Numbered from the stretch's first letter, positions 40,512 through 49,734 are shown. The stretch: DNA of 64,000 nt from Microbispora sp. NBC_01189 (GCF_036010665.1 NZ_CP108581.1:4817501-4881500); one strand, 5' to 3'. The notes: generated by a model not told the origin, from the sequence alone. A program made the numbers and translations.

Positions 40512-41426
40512 ATGGCAGCGGAGTTCTCTCGACCTGGATCGCTCTACGGCGCCGTGGACCTCGGCGCGCGCAAGCAGGCCCTCGACGCTCAGGCACGGCG
40601 CGAGGCCGCCGGACCGCCCGGAGCCGCCTCGGCGGCCGTCATCGAGGTGACCTCGGCCACCTTCAACGCCGAGGTGGTGGAGCGCTCGCTGAGCGTGCCC
40701 GTGATCGTCGAGGCGACGATGCGCCGGGCCGAGCAGGTGCAGCAGTTCAGCGAGGTGATGGACAAGCTGGCCGCGGAGGCGGCGGGCGCGTGGCTGCTGG
40801 CCCGCGTCGACGTGGAGGCCGAGCCGCAGCTCGCCCAGGCGCTGCGGATGCGCGCGGTGCCCACCGTCTATCTGGCCTTCCAGGGGCAGCTCATGCCCCT
40901 GTTCGAGGGTCCGCTGCCGGAGGCGCAGCTCCGGCAGGCGCTCTCGCAGGTGTTCGAGCAGCTCGGCGTCGAGGAGGCCGCGCCCGCGGCGGACGAGTCG
41001 GGCGAGCCGCCGGTCGACCCCGAGCTCCTGCGGGCGGAGCAGGCCGTCGAGAAGGGCGACCTGGACGCGGCGGCCGCCGCCTACCAGCGCCTGCTGGACA
41101 GGTCGCCCTCGGACGAGGGCGCGAAGATCGGGCTCGCCGGGGTCGGCCTGCTGCGGCGCACGCAGGACCTCGACGAGGCCGACGTGCTCGGGCGGGCCGC
41201 GGACGCCTCCGACGACGTCGACCTCCAGCTCCAGGCCGCCGACCTCGAAATGGTGAGCGGGCGGGTGGACGAGGCGTACGACCGGCTCATCGGGCTCGTG
41301 CGGCGCACGCGCGGCGGTGACCGGGACCGGGTCCGGGTGCACCTGCTCGGGCTGTTCGACGCGCTGCCCGCCGACGACCCCTCGGTCGTACGGTCGCGCA
41401 GGGCCCTCGCCAACGCCCTGTTCTGA
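40512..41426 (+). CDS. Thioredoxin-like/TPR co-chaperone of the YbbN (CnoX) type
   Basis: A 304-residue protein with a thioredoxin-like domain (IEVTSATFNAEVVERSLSVPVIVEAT... VPTVYLAFQGQLMPLFEG, about 42-155) and C-terminal TPR-like helices (ELLRAEQAVEKGDLDAAAAAY). The WCxxC of active thioredoxins is replaced by ATMRRAEQ, so it has no redox cysteines and may act as holdase or scaffold. ATG 40512 follows GGGGG closely. Similar proteins beginning with a GAVDLG motif are common in actinobacteria. Confidence 0.85.
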   Translation: MAAEFSRPGSLYGAVDLGARKQALDAQARREAAGPPGAASAAVIEVTSATFNAEVVERSLSVPVIVEATMRRAEQVQQFSEVMDKLAAEAAGAWLLARVDVEAEPQLAQALRMRAVPTVYLAFQGQLMPLFEGPLPEAQLRQALSQVFEQLGVEEAAPAADESGEPPVDPELLRAEQAVEKGDLDAAAAAYQRLLDRSPSDEGAKIGLAGVGLLRRTQDLDEADVLGRAADASDDVDLQLQAADLEMVSGRVDEAYDRLIGLVRRTRGGDRDRVRVHLLGLFDALPADDPSVVRSRRALANALF

Positions 41427-41690
41427 GAGCCGTTCCGGGTTCCCCGGCGGGACGGCGGCTCCGGGCGCCGTCCCGTTCTCGCCGCGTGCGGCCCTGAGGC
41501 GGCCCAGAGGCGGCCCTGAGGTGACACCGGGCGGCGGGCTGAAACACCCGGCCGGAGATGGCACGATGGATAACACTCAAGTGCCGCCCACGCCGGGGTG
41601 CGAGAGCGTGACCGCCACGCGGAGGCCGCGCCCAGGGGAGCAGCCGGGCGGGCGCGGCCAGGCACCACCCCCGCAAAGGAGCGGATAGAC

Positions 41691-43100
41691 GTGGCCACCG
41701 TGCCCAGCGTTTCCTACTCGATCACTGTGCGCCTCGAGGTGCCCGCGGGAGGCAAGGCCGTCAGCCTGCTGACCCACGCGGTGGAGAACGCGGGCGGCGT
41801 GGTGACCGCCCTCGACGTGACCAACGCCGGGCACGAGAAGCTCCGCATCGACGTGACGTGCGCGGCGAAGGACGCCGACCACGTCCAGGCGATCGTGGAC
41901 AGCCTCGGCGCGGTCGAGGACGTGGCCATCCACAAGGTCTCCGACCGCACCTTCCTCATGCACCTCGGCGGCAAGATCGAGATGCAGTCGAAGGTTCCCC
42001 TGCGCAACCGCGACGAGCTGTCGATGGCCTACACCCCCGGGGTGGCGCGGGTCAGCCTGGCGATCGCGCGCAATCCGGAGGACGCCCGCCGCCTCACCAT
42101 CAAGCGCAACTCGGTCGCGGTCGTCACCGACGGCTCCGCCGTCCTCGGGCTCGGCAACATCGGCCCCGCCGCCGCGCTGCCGGTGATGGAGGGCAAGGCC
42201 GCCCTGTTCAAGCGATTCGCCGGCATCGACGCCTGGCCCATCTGCCTCGACACCCAGGACGTGGACGAGATCGTCGCGACCGTGCGGGCCATCGCGCCGG
42301 GGTTCGGCGGCATCAACCTGGAGGACATCTCCGCGCCGCGCTGTTTCGAGGTCGAGCGGCGGCTGCGCGAGTTGCTCGACATCCCGGTCTTCCACGACGA
42401 CCAGCACGGCACCGCCATCTGCGTGCTCGCCGCGCTGACGAACGCGCTGAAGGTGGTCCTCAAGGAGATCTCCGAGGTGCGGATCGCGATGGCCGGGGCG
42501 GGCGCGGCGGGCACCGCGGTGCTGCGCCTGCTGCTGGCCGCAGGAGCGCGCAACGTCGTCGTCTGCGACTACCGGGGCGCGGTCCACCTCGGGCGCGACG
42601 ACCTCGACGACTCGCTGCGGTGGATCGCCGAGCACACCAACGCCGAGGGGTACGGCGGCGACCTGCGCGGCGCGGTCAAGGGCGCCGACGTCTTCGTCGG
42701 CGTCTCCGCCCCCGGGATTCTCACCGGGGACGACGTCGCGACGATGGCGCGGGACGCGGTGGTGTTCGCGCTGGCCAACCCCGAGCCCGAGGTCTCCCCG
42801 GACGACGCCCGCGAGCACGCGGCGGTCGTGGCGACCGGCCGGTCCGACTATCCCAACCAGATCAACAACGTGCTGGCGTTCCCGGGCGTGTTCCGCGGGC
42901 TGCTCGACGCGCAGGCGGACGGTGTGACCCCGGAGATGCTGCTCGCCGCGGCCCGCGCGCTGGCCGCGGTGGTGAGCCCCGAGGAACTCGGGCCCAACTA
43001 CATCATCCCCAGCGTCTTTCACCCCGACGTGGCCAACGCGGTGGCGGCCGCCGTACGGGAGTCGGCCGGGGGCCGGCCGCGCGGCTTCACGGAGGCCTGA
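41691..43100 (+). CDS. NAD-dependent malic enzyme with ACT domain
   Basis: The 469-residue enzyme oxidatively decarboxylates malate to pyruvate. An ACT domain ([21 protein letters not shown], residues 7-75) suggests amino acid regulation. The malic N-terminal domain has AYTPGVARV and the catalytic region [20 protein letters not shown], metal-binding ED and DD are in [15 protein letters not shown] and [11 protein letters not shown], and the Rossmann fold begins [16 protein letters not shown] 41691 has AAGGAG 9 nt upstream; GTG 41700 is an alternative. Confidence 0.92.
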   Translation: MATVPSVSYSITVRLEVPAGGKAVSLLTHAVENAGGVVTALDVTNAGHEKLRIDVTCAAKDADHVQAIVDSLGAVEDVAIHKVSDRTFLMHLGGKIEMQSKVPLRNRDELSMAYTPGVARVSLAIARNPEDARRLTIKRNSVAVVTDGSAVLGLGNIGPAAALPVMEGKAALFKRFAGIDAWPICLDTQDVDEIVATVRAIAPGFGGINLEDISAPRCFEVERRLRELLDIPVFHDDQHGTAICVLAALTNALKVVLKEISEVRIAMAGAGAAGTAVLRLLLAAGARNVVVCDYRGAVHLGRDDLDDSLRWIAEHTNAEGYGGDLRGAVKGADVFVGVSAPGILTGDDVATMARDAVVFALANPEPEVSPDDAREHAAVVATGRSDYPNQINNVLAFPGVFRGLLDAQADGVTPEMLLAAARALAAVVSPEELGPNYIIPSVFHPDVANAVAAAVRESAGGRPRGFTEA

Positions 43101-43228
43101 CCGCGCCCGGCACACTCGGCACCCTGCGGCCGGCACCCACGGCGACGCTTCGGTCGCGGCGGGTCACCTGCCGCGGCAAACCGGGGGCGACGTACACGAA
43201 TTCGCATTCCTCCCTCATGATGGGATGT

Positions 43229-43804
43229 ATGGCGGAGGCGATCTACGTCGGCGGGTTGCTTGTAGCGACGCCACTGCTCGACGACCCCAACTTCCGGCGT
43301 AGCGTCGTGCTCGTCCTGGAGCACGACGATGACGGCGGCACCCTGGGCGTGGTGCTCAACCGGCCCAGCGAGATCGCGGTGACCCAGGTCCTGCCCTCGT
43401 GGGACCCTCTGGTCACCGGTCCTCCGGTGCTGTTCGAGGGAGGTCCGGTGCAGACGGACAGCGCGCTCGCGCTCGCCGTCGTGCTGAGCGGCGAGGAGCC
43501 GCTGGGCTGGCGCCGGCTGCAGGGCAGGGCCGCGGTGTCGCGCCTCGGCACGGTGGACCTCGACGCGCCCCCGGAGATCCTGGCGGGGGAGATCTCGCAG
43601 ATGCGGATCTTCGCGGGCTACGCGGGCTGGACGGCGGGGCAGCTGGAGAACGAGCTGAAGGAGGGCGCCTGGTACGTCGTCGACTCGGAGCAGGGGGACA
43701 CCTTCGACCCCGACCCCTCCGCGTTGTGGCGCACCGTGCTGCGCCGGCAGAAGGGCGATCTCGCCCTGGTCGCCACGTTCCCGGACGACCCGATGCTGAA
43801 CTGA
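43229..43804 (+). CDS. YqgE/AlgH family protein (UPF0301)
   Basis: The 191-residue protein is a full-length member of the YqgE/AlgH family. It has the ends LLVATPLLDDPNFRRSVVLVLEH and DPSALWRTVLRRQKGDLALVATFPDDPMLN, and the central GWTAGQLENELKEGAWYV. Its molecular role is not established. ATG 43229 is preferred (MAEAIYVGG, with GGGATG upstream); two ATG codons at 43217 and 43220 would add a few residues. Confidence 0.9.
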   Translation: MAEAIYVGGLLVATPLLDDPNFRRSVVLVLEHDDDGGTLGVVLNRPSEIAVTQVLPSWDPLVTGPPVLFEGGPVQTDSALALAVVLSGEEPLGWRRLQGRAAVSRLGTVDLDAPPEILAGEISQMRIFAGYAGWTAGQLENELKEGAWYVVDSEQGDTFDPDPSALWRTVLRRQKGDLALVATFPDDPMLN

Positions 43805-43910
43805 GCACCGGCCTTCCCTCGCGACCCGCACGGCCCGTACGGCGGAGGCCGGGCGCGGTGAGCGCGCCCGGCCGTGAACGATCGTTCGGGTGATCGCTTG
43901 GGGTCGCCGT

Positions 43911-43970
43911 GTCTCAGCTCGCGGTCTCTCAGCTCGCGGCTTCTCGGCTCACGGTCTCTCAGCTCGCGGT
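43911..43970. repeat. Four 15-bp repeats spanning the manA stop codon
   Basis: Units at 43911, 43926, 43941 and 43956, each close to CTCTCAGCTCGCGGT, run across the 3' end of the mannanase gene. Read on the minus strand each unit encodes the codons for Thr-Ala-Ser-stop (or a variant), so three of the four carry an in-frame TGA. Confidence 0.9.
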
Positions 43971-45386
43971 GCAGGTCACCGCGGGCACCGGGTTGGCGCC
44001 GTTCCAGGAGCCGAGGAAGCCGAACGACGTCGACGCTCCGGCGCCGAGGCCGCCGTTGTAGCTCACGTTCTTCGCCGTGACCGACGAGCCGCTCGACGTC
44101 ACCGTGGCGTTCCACGCCTGGGTGACCGTCTGGCCGTTGGCGTACGTCCAGGTGACGGTCCAGCCGGAGATCGCGCCGGACCCGGCCTTGACGGTGACCT
44201 CGGCCTGGAAGCCGCCGCCCCACTGGTTCGTGACCTGGTATGTCGCCGAGCAGCCCCGGCCGTTGCCGCTGGGCGACGCACTGGGCGATGCACTGGGGGA
44301 CGCGGACGGGCTGCGGGGCGGGCTCGGAGACGCGCTGGGCGACGGGCTCGGCGACGTGCTGGGCGAGCCGGACGGGCTGGCCGACGGGCTCACCGACGGC
44401 TGGCCGCTGTAGATCGTGGCCTCCTTGGCGGTCGGCTTGATGCCGTTCGCGCCGTTGAACAGCCGCTGGCCCCAGGAGGTGAGCTGATTGACGTTGAAGT
44501 TCGTGACCTGGTCCAGGTACTCGACGCCGCCGCCGTTGCCGCTCCACGACCAGCCGAGGTAGCCGACGCCCCGCGACTGAGCCTGGGACATGATCGTGTC
44601 CTCGTCCGGGTCGCCGTCCGAGTGCATGTTGCCGAACTCGCCGATGACGAGCGGAAGGCCCGCTGTCTGGAACGCCTGCAGATAGCTCGTGATCTCGGGC
44701 GCGGTGTCGAAGACGCCGTACATGTGGATCGAGAAGACGGTGTTCTTCTGGGTGTCGCTCGCGAAGACCGAGGCGGCGTTGTCACGCATGACGAACTGCC
44801 AGTCCTGGCCCCAGTTCGGCGCGTCCACCATGAGCAGGTGCTGGAAGCCGGCGGCGCGCATCCGGACGATCGCGTTCTTGGTGGCGCTGGTCCAGGCGGA
44901 CGGGTTGTTGTTGCCGTACGGCTCGTTGCCGATGTTGATGACGACGTAGTTCTCCTGGCCGGTCAGCACACTCTTCAGGCCGACCCAGTAGTCGACGGCC
45001 TGGTCGAGCGTGTACGCCCCGCCCTGCTCGGCGTACCCGGTGGTGTCGTGGTTCTCCAGCACGCAGATTAACCGGTTCTGCTTGCACAGCGAGATGACGT
45101 TGGCGACGTCGCTCGCCGAGTTGGCCGTCCAGCGGCCGCCGCTCAGCACGACGCGCACGGTGTTCGCGCCCAGCGACTTGATGTTCGCGAACGAGCTCGT
45201 CTGGCTCGCGTACCAGGTGTGCGCGTGGCTGGTGCCGCGCATCACGAAGTTGTTCCCGTTGGCCTCGACGATTTTCGTGCCGCTGACGTGGAGGCCGGTC
45301 GCGGCCTGCGCGGTCTGGTTCATCGCGACCACCGACAGCAGGAGGGCGAGCAGTGCCGCGCCCACGGCGATGAGACGTGTTTTCAT
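43959..45386 (-). CDS. manA: Secreted beta-mannanase, GH5 with CBM2
   Basis: A 475-residue extracellular endo-1,4-beta-mannosidase. Signal peptide 1-29 (TAQA-A), GH5 catalytic domain about 31-325 (TGLHVSGTKIVEANGNNFVMRGTSH...), Ser/Pro linker about 330-375, and a family 2 cellulose-binding module about 378-475 with CSATYQVTNQW and a terminal Cys. The acid/base is Glu155 (VINIGNEPYG) and the nucleophile Glu250 (VIGEFGNMH). It resembles streptomycete mannanases. ATG 45386 has GAGG 6 nt upstream. A CebR-like operator overlaps its promoter. The stop lies in a 15-bp repeat block. Confidence 0.93.
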   Translation of the reverse strand: MKTRLIAVGAALLALLLSVVAMNQTAQAATGLHVSGTKIVEANGNNFVMRGTSHAHTWYASQTSSFANIKSLGANTVRVVLSGGRWTANSASDVANVISLCKQNRLICVLENHDTTGYAEQGGAYTLDQAVDYWVGLKSVLTGQENYVVINIGNEPYGNNNPSAWTSATKNAIVRMRAAGFQHLLMVDAPNWGQDWQFVMRDNAASVFASDTQKNTVFSIHMYGVFDTAPEITSYLQAFQTAGLPLVIGEFGNMHSDGDPDEDTIMSQAQSRGVGYLGWSWSGNGGGVEYLDQVTNFNVNQLTSWGQRLFNGANGIKPTAKEATIYSGQPSVSPSASPSGSPSTSPSPSPSASPSPPRSPSASPSASPSASPSGNGRGCSATYQVTNQWGGGFQAEVTVKAGSGAISGWTVTWTYANGQTVTQAWNATVTSSGSSVTAKNVSYNGGLGAGASTSFGFLGSWNGANPVPAVTCTAS

Positions 45387-45417
45387 TCTGTACCTCGGGT
45401 GGGGGGAGCGACGCCGT

Positions 45418-45439
45418 TGGGAGCGCCTCCGGCACCCTA
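45418..45439 (-). promoter_or_regulatory. manA promoter with CebR-like operator
   Basis: On the minus strand TAGGGT (45434-45439) is a fair -10 for manA. Just downstream, TGGGAGCGCCTCCG (45418-45431) matches the LacI-family CebR-type operator TGGGAGCGCTCCCA at 11 of 14 positions, so a sugar-responsive repressor could block the start site. Confidence 0.45.
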
Positions 45440-45625
45440 GGCGGCGCGGCCGGGCACCGTACAGGAGACGGCCCGGCGGGACCGCCGAGCGGATCCACCT
45501 GGACTGAACCGGTTCGGCAGGATGGGCCGCCGGACCAGCGCGATCGCTCCCCGCCACCCCTCACCTGGGCCTCCGCGACCCGATGAAACGTTCACCGGTC
45601 GCACGGCCGCCGGTAGGGTCGCGGC

Positions 45626-46051
45626 GTGCCCGAATCCGCGCGGCTGCCCCAGGAGGCCATGAGGCCCATGAGCGCCGGCATGATCGTCGCCTCGCCCATC
45701 GCGGGCGTCCTCATCGGCAGGCTCGGCCCCAAGATCACCATCGCGGGCGGCATGGTGATCAGCGCGGTCGCGATGTTCCTCGTGTCGCGGCTCGGCGTGG
45801 ACGCCGCCTTCGCCGACACCGCGATCCCGTTCGTGCTGCTCGCGTTCGGCCTGTCGCCGGTGTTCGTCGGCGCCACCGAGATCATCGTCGGCAACGCGCC
45901 GGAGGAGCTGAGCGGCGTCGCGGGCGGCGTGCAGAACTCCGCCATGCAGGTCGGCGGCGCGCTCGGCACCGCCATCCTCGGCGCGATCGTGTCCGCCAGG
46001 GTGGCCGACGTGCCGATTCGCGCACCGAGGGGAACGCGCCCGCTGCAATAG
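45626..46051 (+). pseudogene. Remnant of an MFS drug-efflux transporter (DHA2 type)
   Basis: This 141-residue frame aligns only with the later helices of DHA2-family 14-helix efflux pumps: AGMIVASPIAGVLIGRLGPKITIAGG (a motif A-like loop) and GVAGGVQNSAMQVGGALGTAILGAI. Roughly 300 residues of the N-terminal half are missing. GTG 45626 has no ribosome site. It is most likely a deletion remnant. Confidence 0.75.
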
Positions 46052-46062
46052 ACTTGGTGCTC

Positions 46063-46314
46063 GTGAGCGGCACAAAGATTCTTCCCGAGAGCGACGTCAC
46101 ACCCCGGCTCTCGCACGGCGACGGTGACCACGAGCGCTTCTCGCACTTCGCCGACAAGAACAAGATCACTGAGAGCTACGTGACCGGTGCGCCGGTGCGA
46201 GCCCTGTGCGGCAAGGTCTGGGTGCCCAGCCGCGACCCGAAGAAGTATCCGGTCTGCCCGGAGTGCAAGGAGATCTACGAAGGGCTGCCGAAGGGCGAGC
46301 AGCCGGGCGAGTGA
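46063..46314 (+). CDS. DUF3039 protein
   Basis: An 83-residue protein with the DUF3039 signature DGDHERFSHFADKNKITESYVTGAPVRALCGKVWVP and a likely zinc site from Cys at about 51 and CPECKE at the end. Found once in most actinobacteria; function unknown. The start is probably leaderless: TAGACT at 46049-46054 is a -10 that would put transcription start at GTG 46063. GTG 46057 is an alternative. Confidence 0.87.
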   Translation: MSGTKILPESDVTPRLSHGDGDHERFSHFADKNKITESYVTGAPVRALCGKVWVPSRDPKKYPVCPECKEIYEGLPKGEQPGE

Positions 46315-46385
46315 GTGTCGGTGCGGGATGACCATTCCCCCGACGGCTAACGTCAGCCTTCTGACCAGCCGTATCGGGGGAAAGA

Positions 46386-47573
46386 ATGGTTCGGCGACCC
46401 ATCGCCGTCGTCCTCGCATGCCTCTGCGCGCTGGGCGGCGTCCTCGCCGTCCCGGCGTCCGCCGTCTCTCCGCCCTCCCGTCCCGCGGGGACGAGAGGGC
46501 CGGTCACGGGCCTCCCGACGGCCCGCCACGCCGCGACCACGACGCGTGGGCCGTCCACTGCTCGTACGTGGACCGCCCGGGTGCCCGCCGCTCGCGTGAC
46601 TGCGGCCCGGGTGACTGCCGCCCGGCCGGGTGACTGCCCGGCCGGGCCCGGCGTCGCCCGGCGCCGGGGCTCGGGAGCCGCGCTTCCCCTGGGGCTCACG
46701 CACGCGCTGGAGCCGCGCGACCCCGGGCCGGACGAGGTCGCCCGCATGTCGGCCGATCTCGGCCGCAGGCTCCAGGCGGCGGAGGGGAGCGGCGCCGTGG
46801 GCGCTGCCCGGCGCGACCCGGGCGCCGTCGAAGGAATCACCGTGCCGGTGTGGGTGCACATCGTCAGGGACGGCGCGCTCGGCCTGCCCGACTCCGCCGT
46901 GGCCAGGCAGATCGCCGTGCTCAACACCGCGTACTCCGGTGGGTACGGTGGCGCCGACACCGGGGTCAGGTTCGAGCTCAAGGGCATCACCCACACCGAC
47001 AACCGCGCCTGGTTCCGCGACCCTCTGGGATTCGAGGAGCCGCTGAAGGGGAAACTGCGGACCGGCGGCCCCGAGACGCTCAATCTGTTCATCGCCCAGA
47101 TGAGCCGGCTCGTGCTCGGATACTCCACCTATCCCTACTGGTACAAGGACGACCCCGGCCTCGACGGGGTGGTCATCGACTGGCGGAGCGTGCCCGGCGG
47201 CCCGCTGCGCGACTTCGCCAGGGGGTTCACCGCCGTCCACGAGATCGGCCACTGGCTCGGCCTGCTGCACACCTTCGAGAACGGCTGCGCCTCCCCGGGC
47301 GACTCGGTGGACGACACCCCCGCCGAGGCCCGCCCGACCAACGGCTGCCCGCCGCGGAAGGACACCTGTCCCGCGCCGGGGGACGACCCGATGCACAACT
47401 TCATGGACTACTCCCAGGACCGGTGCATGCGCGAGTTCACCCCGGGCCAGGCCGTACGGATCCGGCAGATGTGGGACGTCTACCGCCGGCCGGCCGCGGA
47501 GGGCGCCGACCCGGAGGTGACGACGGACGCCCTCGCCGCGCCGCCCTATGACGAATCGGCCGGGAAGCGTTGA
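46386..47573 (+). CDS. Secreted zinc metalloprotease of the M43/pappalysin type
   Basis: A 395-residue protein with a signal peptide (VVLACLCALGGVLAVPASA, cleavage near 26), a low-complexity Arg/Thr/Ala region (about 28-100, partly 15-bp repeats), and a metzincin catalytic domain. The zinc motif is HEIGHWLGLLH at 285-295 (ligands His285, His289, His295; catalytic Glu286) and the Met-turn is NFMDYSQDRC. Paired cysteines follow (NGCASPGD, NGCPPRKDTC). ATG 46386 has GGGGGAAAG upstream. Probably a digestive or processing exoprotease. Confidence 0.92.
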   Translation: MVRRPIAVVLACLCALGGVLAVPASAVSPPSRPAGTRGPVTGLPTARHAATTTRGPSTARTWTARVPAARVTAARVTAARPGDCPAGPGVARRRGSGAALPLGLTHALEPRDPGPDEVARMSADLGRRLQAAEGSGAVGAARRDPGAVEGITVPVWVHIVRDGALGLPDSAVARQIAVLNTAYSGGYGGADTGVRFELKGITHTDNRAWFRDPLGFEEPLKGKLRTGGPETLNLFIAQMSRLVLGYSTYPYWYKDDPGLDGVVIDWRSVPGGPLRDFARGFTAVHEIGHWLGLLHTFENGCASPGDSVDDTPAEARPTNGCPPRKDTCPAPGDDPMHNFMDYSQDRCMREFTPGQAVRIRQMWDVYRRPAAEGADPEVTTDALAAPPYDESAGKR

Positions 47574-47705
47574 CGCGGCGGCGCGTGTGTGAATAACTCC
47601 ACAGCAGCGTTCACGGTCACAGGGCTCCGCGGGTGGCCCTGATCGCTTCGTCTTGCTCGCCGGTTCCGTCCCACGCACGCCCGGCCAGGTCGCCCGGGAG
47701 GCTTT

Positions 47706-48602
47706 GTGGATGACGAGTGGACCCGCCGGGTCTGGCCGCCCGCCGAACAGCCCCCGGGACCGGGCGAGGCGGGCCGTGAGGCCACCGGCAGGGGCCTCAC
47801 GCGTCCGTACGGCATGCCGGGAACGGGCGGGGACACGGGCGCGGAGGACGCCGGGAGCGCCGCCGGCCGGCGCCGCACGGCGCGCGGCGCCGGGGGGCGC
47901 GACCGCACGGCGCCGTACGGCGCGCCGGTCCCCGGACGGGCGACGGCCGAGCCCCCCGTGTGGCCGCTCACGTCGCCCGCCGAGGAGGAGGAGCTTCCGC
48001 CCGCCGCCCGCCGGTACGGCGCGCCCGCCACGCCGCCCCGGCGCATGCCCCGGTGGCTGTGGCGGCTCCTGGTGGGCGGCCTCGCGCTGGCATGCTCGGC
48101 GGCGGTCATCGGCGCGGTGGTGGTCACGGTCCTGAACCGGGCCGAGCGCGTGCCGCCGACCGTGATCCACGACCAGGTGGCCGGAGTCGCCTACACCCTC
48201 CCGCCCGGGTGGCGGGAGGGGGTGGTCGCCCCGGTGAGCGGCTTCACCACCGTCGCCGCGCGCGGGGACAGCGCCACGGTCATGGCACGGCCGGGGGACC
48301 CGGTCGATCCGCCCGGCCTCCGCTCGGAGGTCATCGACCTGAGCGATCTCTACGCCCGTCTGCTGCTGCACGGAGACAAGGTCGAGGTGCTCGACGACCG
48401 CGCGGTGACCGTCGGCGGGCGGCCGGGCCACACGCGGGCCGTACGGGCCGAGTACAGCGACGTCGTGAACGAGCCCGCCTTCATGCGGGTGACCCTGCTG
48501 ACCCGGTCCGACGGCGGCAGCACCGTCCTGCTCGGGCTCGCGCATCCCGACCAGCCTCGGTCCCGCGCCGAGATCGAGGGCCTCATGTGGGGCGCCCGCT
48601 GA
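47706..48602 (+). CDS. Membrane-anchored protein with long Pro/Arg-rich cytoplasmic tail
   Basis: A 298-residue protein: disordered Gly/Arg/Pro-rich residues 1-110, one membrane helix about 117-142 (WRLLVGGLALACSAAVIGAVVV), then an external beta-rich domain (VAYTLPPGWREGVVAPVSGFTTVAARG ... AVTVGGRPGHTRAVRAEYSD). The external part resembles the LpqN/photosystem-II reaction-like domains of actinobacterial surface proteins, a weak inference. GTG 47706 has GGGAGG 4 nt upstream. No partner is evident. Confidence 0.75.
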   Translation: MDDEWTRRVWPPAEQPPGPGEAGREATGRGLTRPYGMPGTGGDTGAEDAGSAAGRRRTARGAGGRDRTAPYGAPVPGRATAEPPVWPLTSPAEEEELPPAARRYGAPATPPRRMPRWLWRLLVGGLALACSAAVIGAVVVTVLNRAERVPPTVIHDQVAGVAYTLPPGWREGVVAPVSGFTTVAARGDSATVMARPGDPVDPPGLRSEVIDLSDLYARLLLHGDKVEVLDDRAVTVGGRPGHTRAVRAEYSDVVNEPAFMRVTLLTRSDGGSTVLLGLAHPDQPRSRAEIEGLMWGAR

Positions 48603-48984
48603 CGGCCGTGGCGTGATCAGCCGGGCCTTCTCCGTCCGGCGGGGCCGGCGTCTTGCATGCCAGAAAAATGGCTTCTTGGCGGCGTTCCGCCCGATATAGC
48701 GGCTCAAGTGGACAACGGAGCGTCATAACGGTCGAGCGCTCTGTCCTTTATGCCCGGACGCATCAGTATATGAAGGGCCGAGTGTTCAGTCGGCGGTTCC
48801 GTCATGTGATGCGGGGAATCGCGACAATCGCCGGAACGGCTTTGAGATAGGCGTAACATCTGTTTGCCGGTATCCGATAAGTGGCTCGCTGCCCGCGTTT
48901 CTCCGGACGGGTATCTTCGAGGTCGCATCGCACGAAAACGCGGTGACCCGGAAAGACCAATTCTCACCATGGGGGGAAATCAAA
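48603..48984. other. A/T-rich intergenic region upstream of a secreted-protein gene
   Basis: This 382-nt stretch has lower G+C than its surroundings. A 65-residue Arg/Ser-rich frame at 48653-48850 lacks a ribosome site and is probably not a gene. The last 60 nt hold GGGGGGAAAT, the ribosome site of the next gene. Its promoter should lie around 48840-48960 but no clear hexamers are seen. Confidence 0.4.
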
Positions 48985-49590
48985 TTGATTTCTCGTAAGA
49001 GCAGCTCTGCCTCTGGTTCGCGTGGCGCCGGTCGCCTGCTGACCTGGTCCGCCGCGGTGGCGGTGACCTGCGCGACCGTGGGGCTGTCGGGCTCGATCGC
49101 GGCGAGCGCCACCTCGACGAAGACCACCCCGGTCACGCATGAGGCGACGAGTTCGCAGGGCGGGGAGAAGAGCTTCATTCCCCTTCCGCGTCACGACTCG
49201 ACGAACATCGTCACAACCTTCAGCGTGCTGCCGGCGGTGGGCGCCCCCACGGGCGTGGTGCCGCTCACCTCGCAGACCTTCACCGGGTCGGCGCGCAGGG
49301 GCCACGTGTTCGTCCACGACGGCACGGCCTGGGCGGACCTCACCTCGGTGTTCTCCCCGGGCTTCCTCTACGACGTGACGCTGGCGCCGTCGCCGAGCAC
49401 CGCTCTGTCGGGCACCGGCGGCGTTCTGACCAGCCTCACCAACAGCGGCATTCCCGTGGGGCGGCTCAGGGTCACCGTGCGGAAGGCCGACGGCAGCATC
49501 TTCGTCTCCGACTGCAGCGTCGCGAGCACGAGCGGCGCCTCGACCCTGCCGCTGACCGCCGCGGACTGCACCACGCCGACGCGTCTGTGA
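48985..49590 (+). CDS. Small secreted protein, function unknown
   Basis: From TTG 48985 the protein has 201 residues, with a signal peptide (about 1-45, RLLTWSAAVAVTCATVGLSGSIAAS) and a Thr/Ser/Val-rich all-beta mature part (HGTAWADLTSVFSP-like region, ending in two Cys at DCSV and ADCTTP). TTG is chosen because GGGGGG lies 8 nt upstream; GTG 48943 would lengthen the signal by 14 residues without a site. A perfect 19-bp terminator follows. No family is recognised. Confidence 0.7.
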   Translation: MISRKSSSASGSRGAGRLLTWSAAVAVTCATVGLSGSIAASATSTKTTPVTHEATSSQGGEKSFIPLPRHDSTNIVTTFSVLPAVGAPTGVVPLTSQTFTGSARRGHVFVHDGTAWADLTSVFSPGFLYDVTLAPSPSTALSGTGGVLTSLTNSGIPVGRLRVTVRKADGSIFVSDCSVASTSGASTLPLTAADCTTPTRL

Positions 49591-49615
49591 CGACGGGCGA
49601 AGCCGGCTAGACGAC

Positions 49616-49664
49616 AGGGCGGGTGGCCCGCGGACGCGTGGAAGCTCCGCGGGCCACCCGCCCT
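49616..49664 (+). terminator. 19-bp perfect terminator hairpin
   Basis: AGGGCGGGTGGCCCGCGGA (49616-49634) pairs perfectly with TCCGCGGGCCACCCGCCCT (49646-49664) around an 11-nt loop, 25 nt after the secreted-protein stop and followed by TTCG. Confidence 0.8.
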
Positions 49665-49680
49665 TCGTGTCTCCGCCGTC

Positions 49681-49734
49681 CTGACCGGCGCCGTGACGCT
49701 GACCGGTGCCGTGACGCTGACGGTGGCTGTGACC
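49681..49734. repeat. Three 18-bp tandem repeats
   Basis: CTGACCGGCGCCGTGACG, CTGACCGGTGCCGTGACG and CTGACGGTGGCTGTGACC lie head to tail between the terminator and the helicase gene. The first two differ at one base. Confidence 0.85.

Noticed and set aside
48653-48850. 65-residue Arg/Ser-rich frame in an A/T-rich gap
   Set aside because: No ribosome site, no family and no coupling; likely chance.
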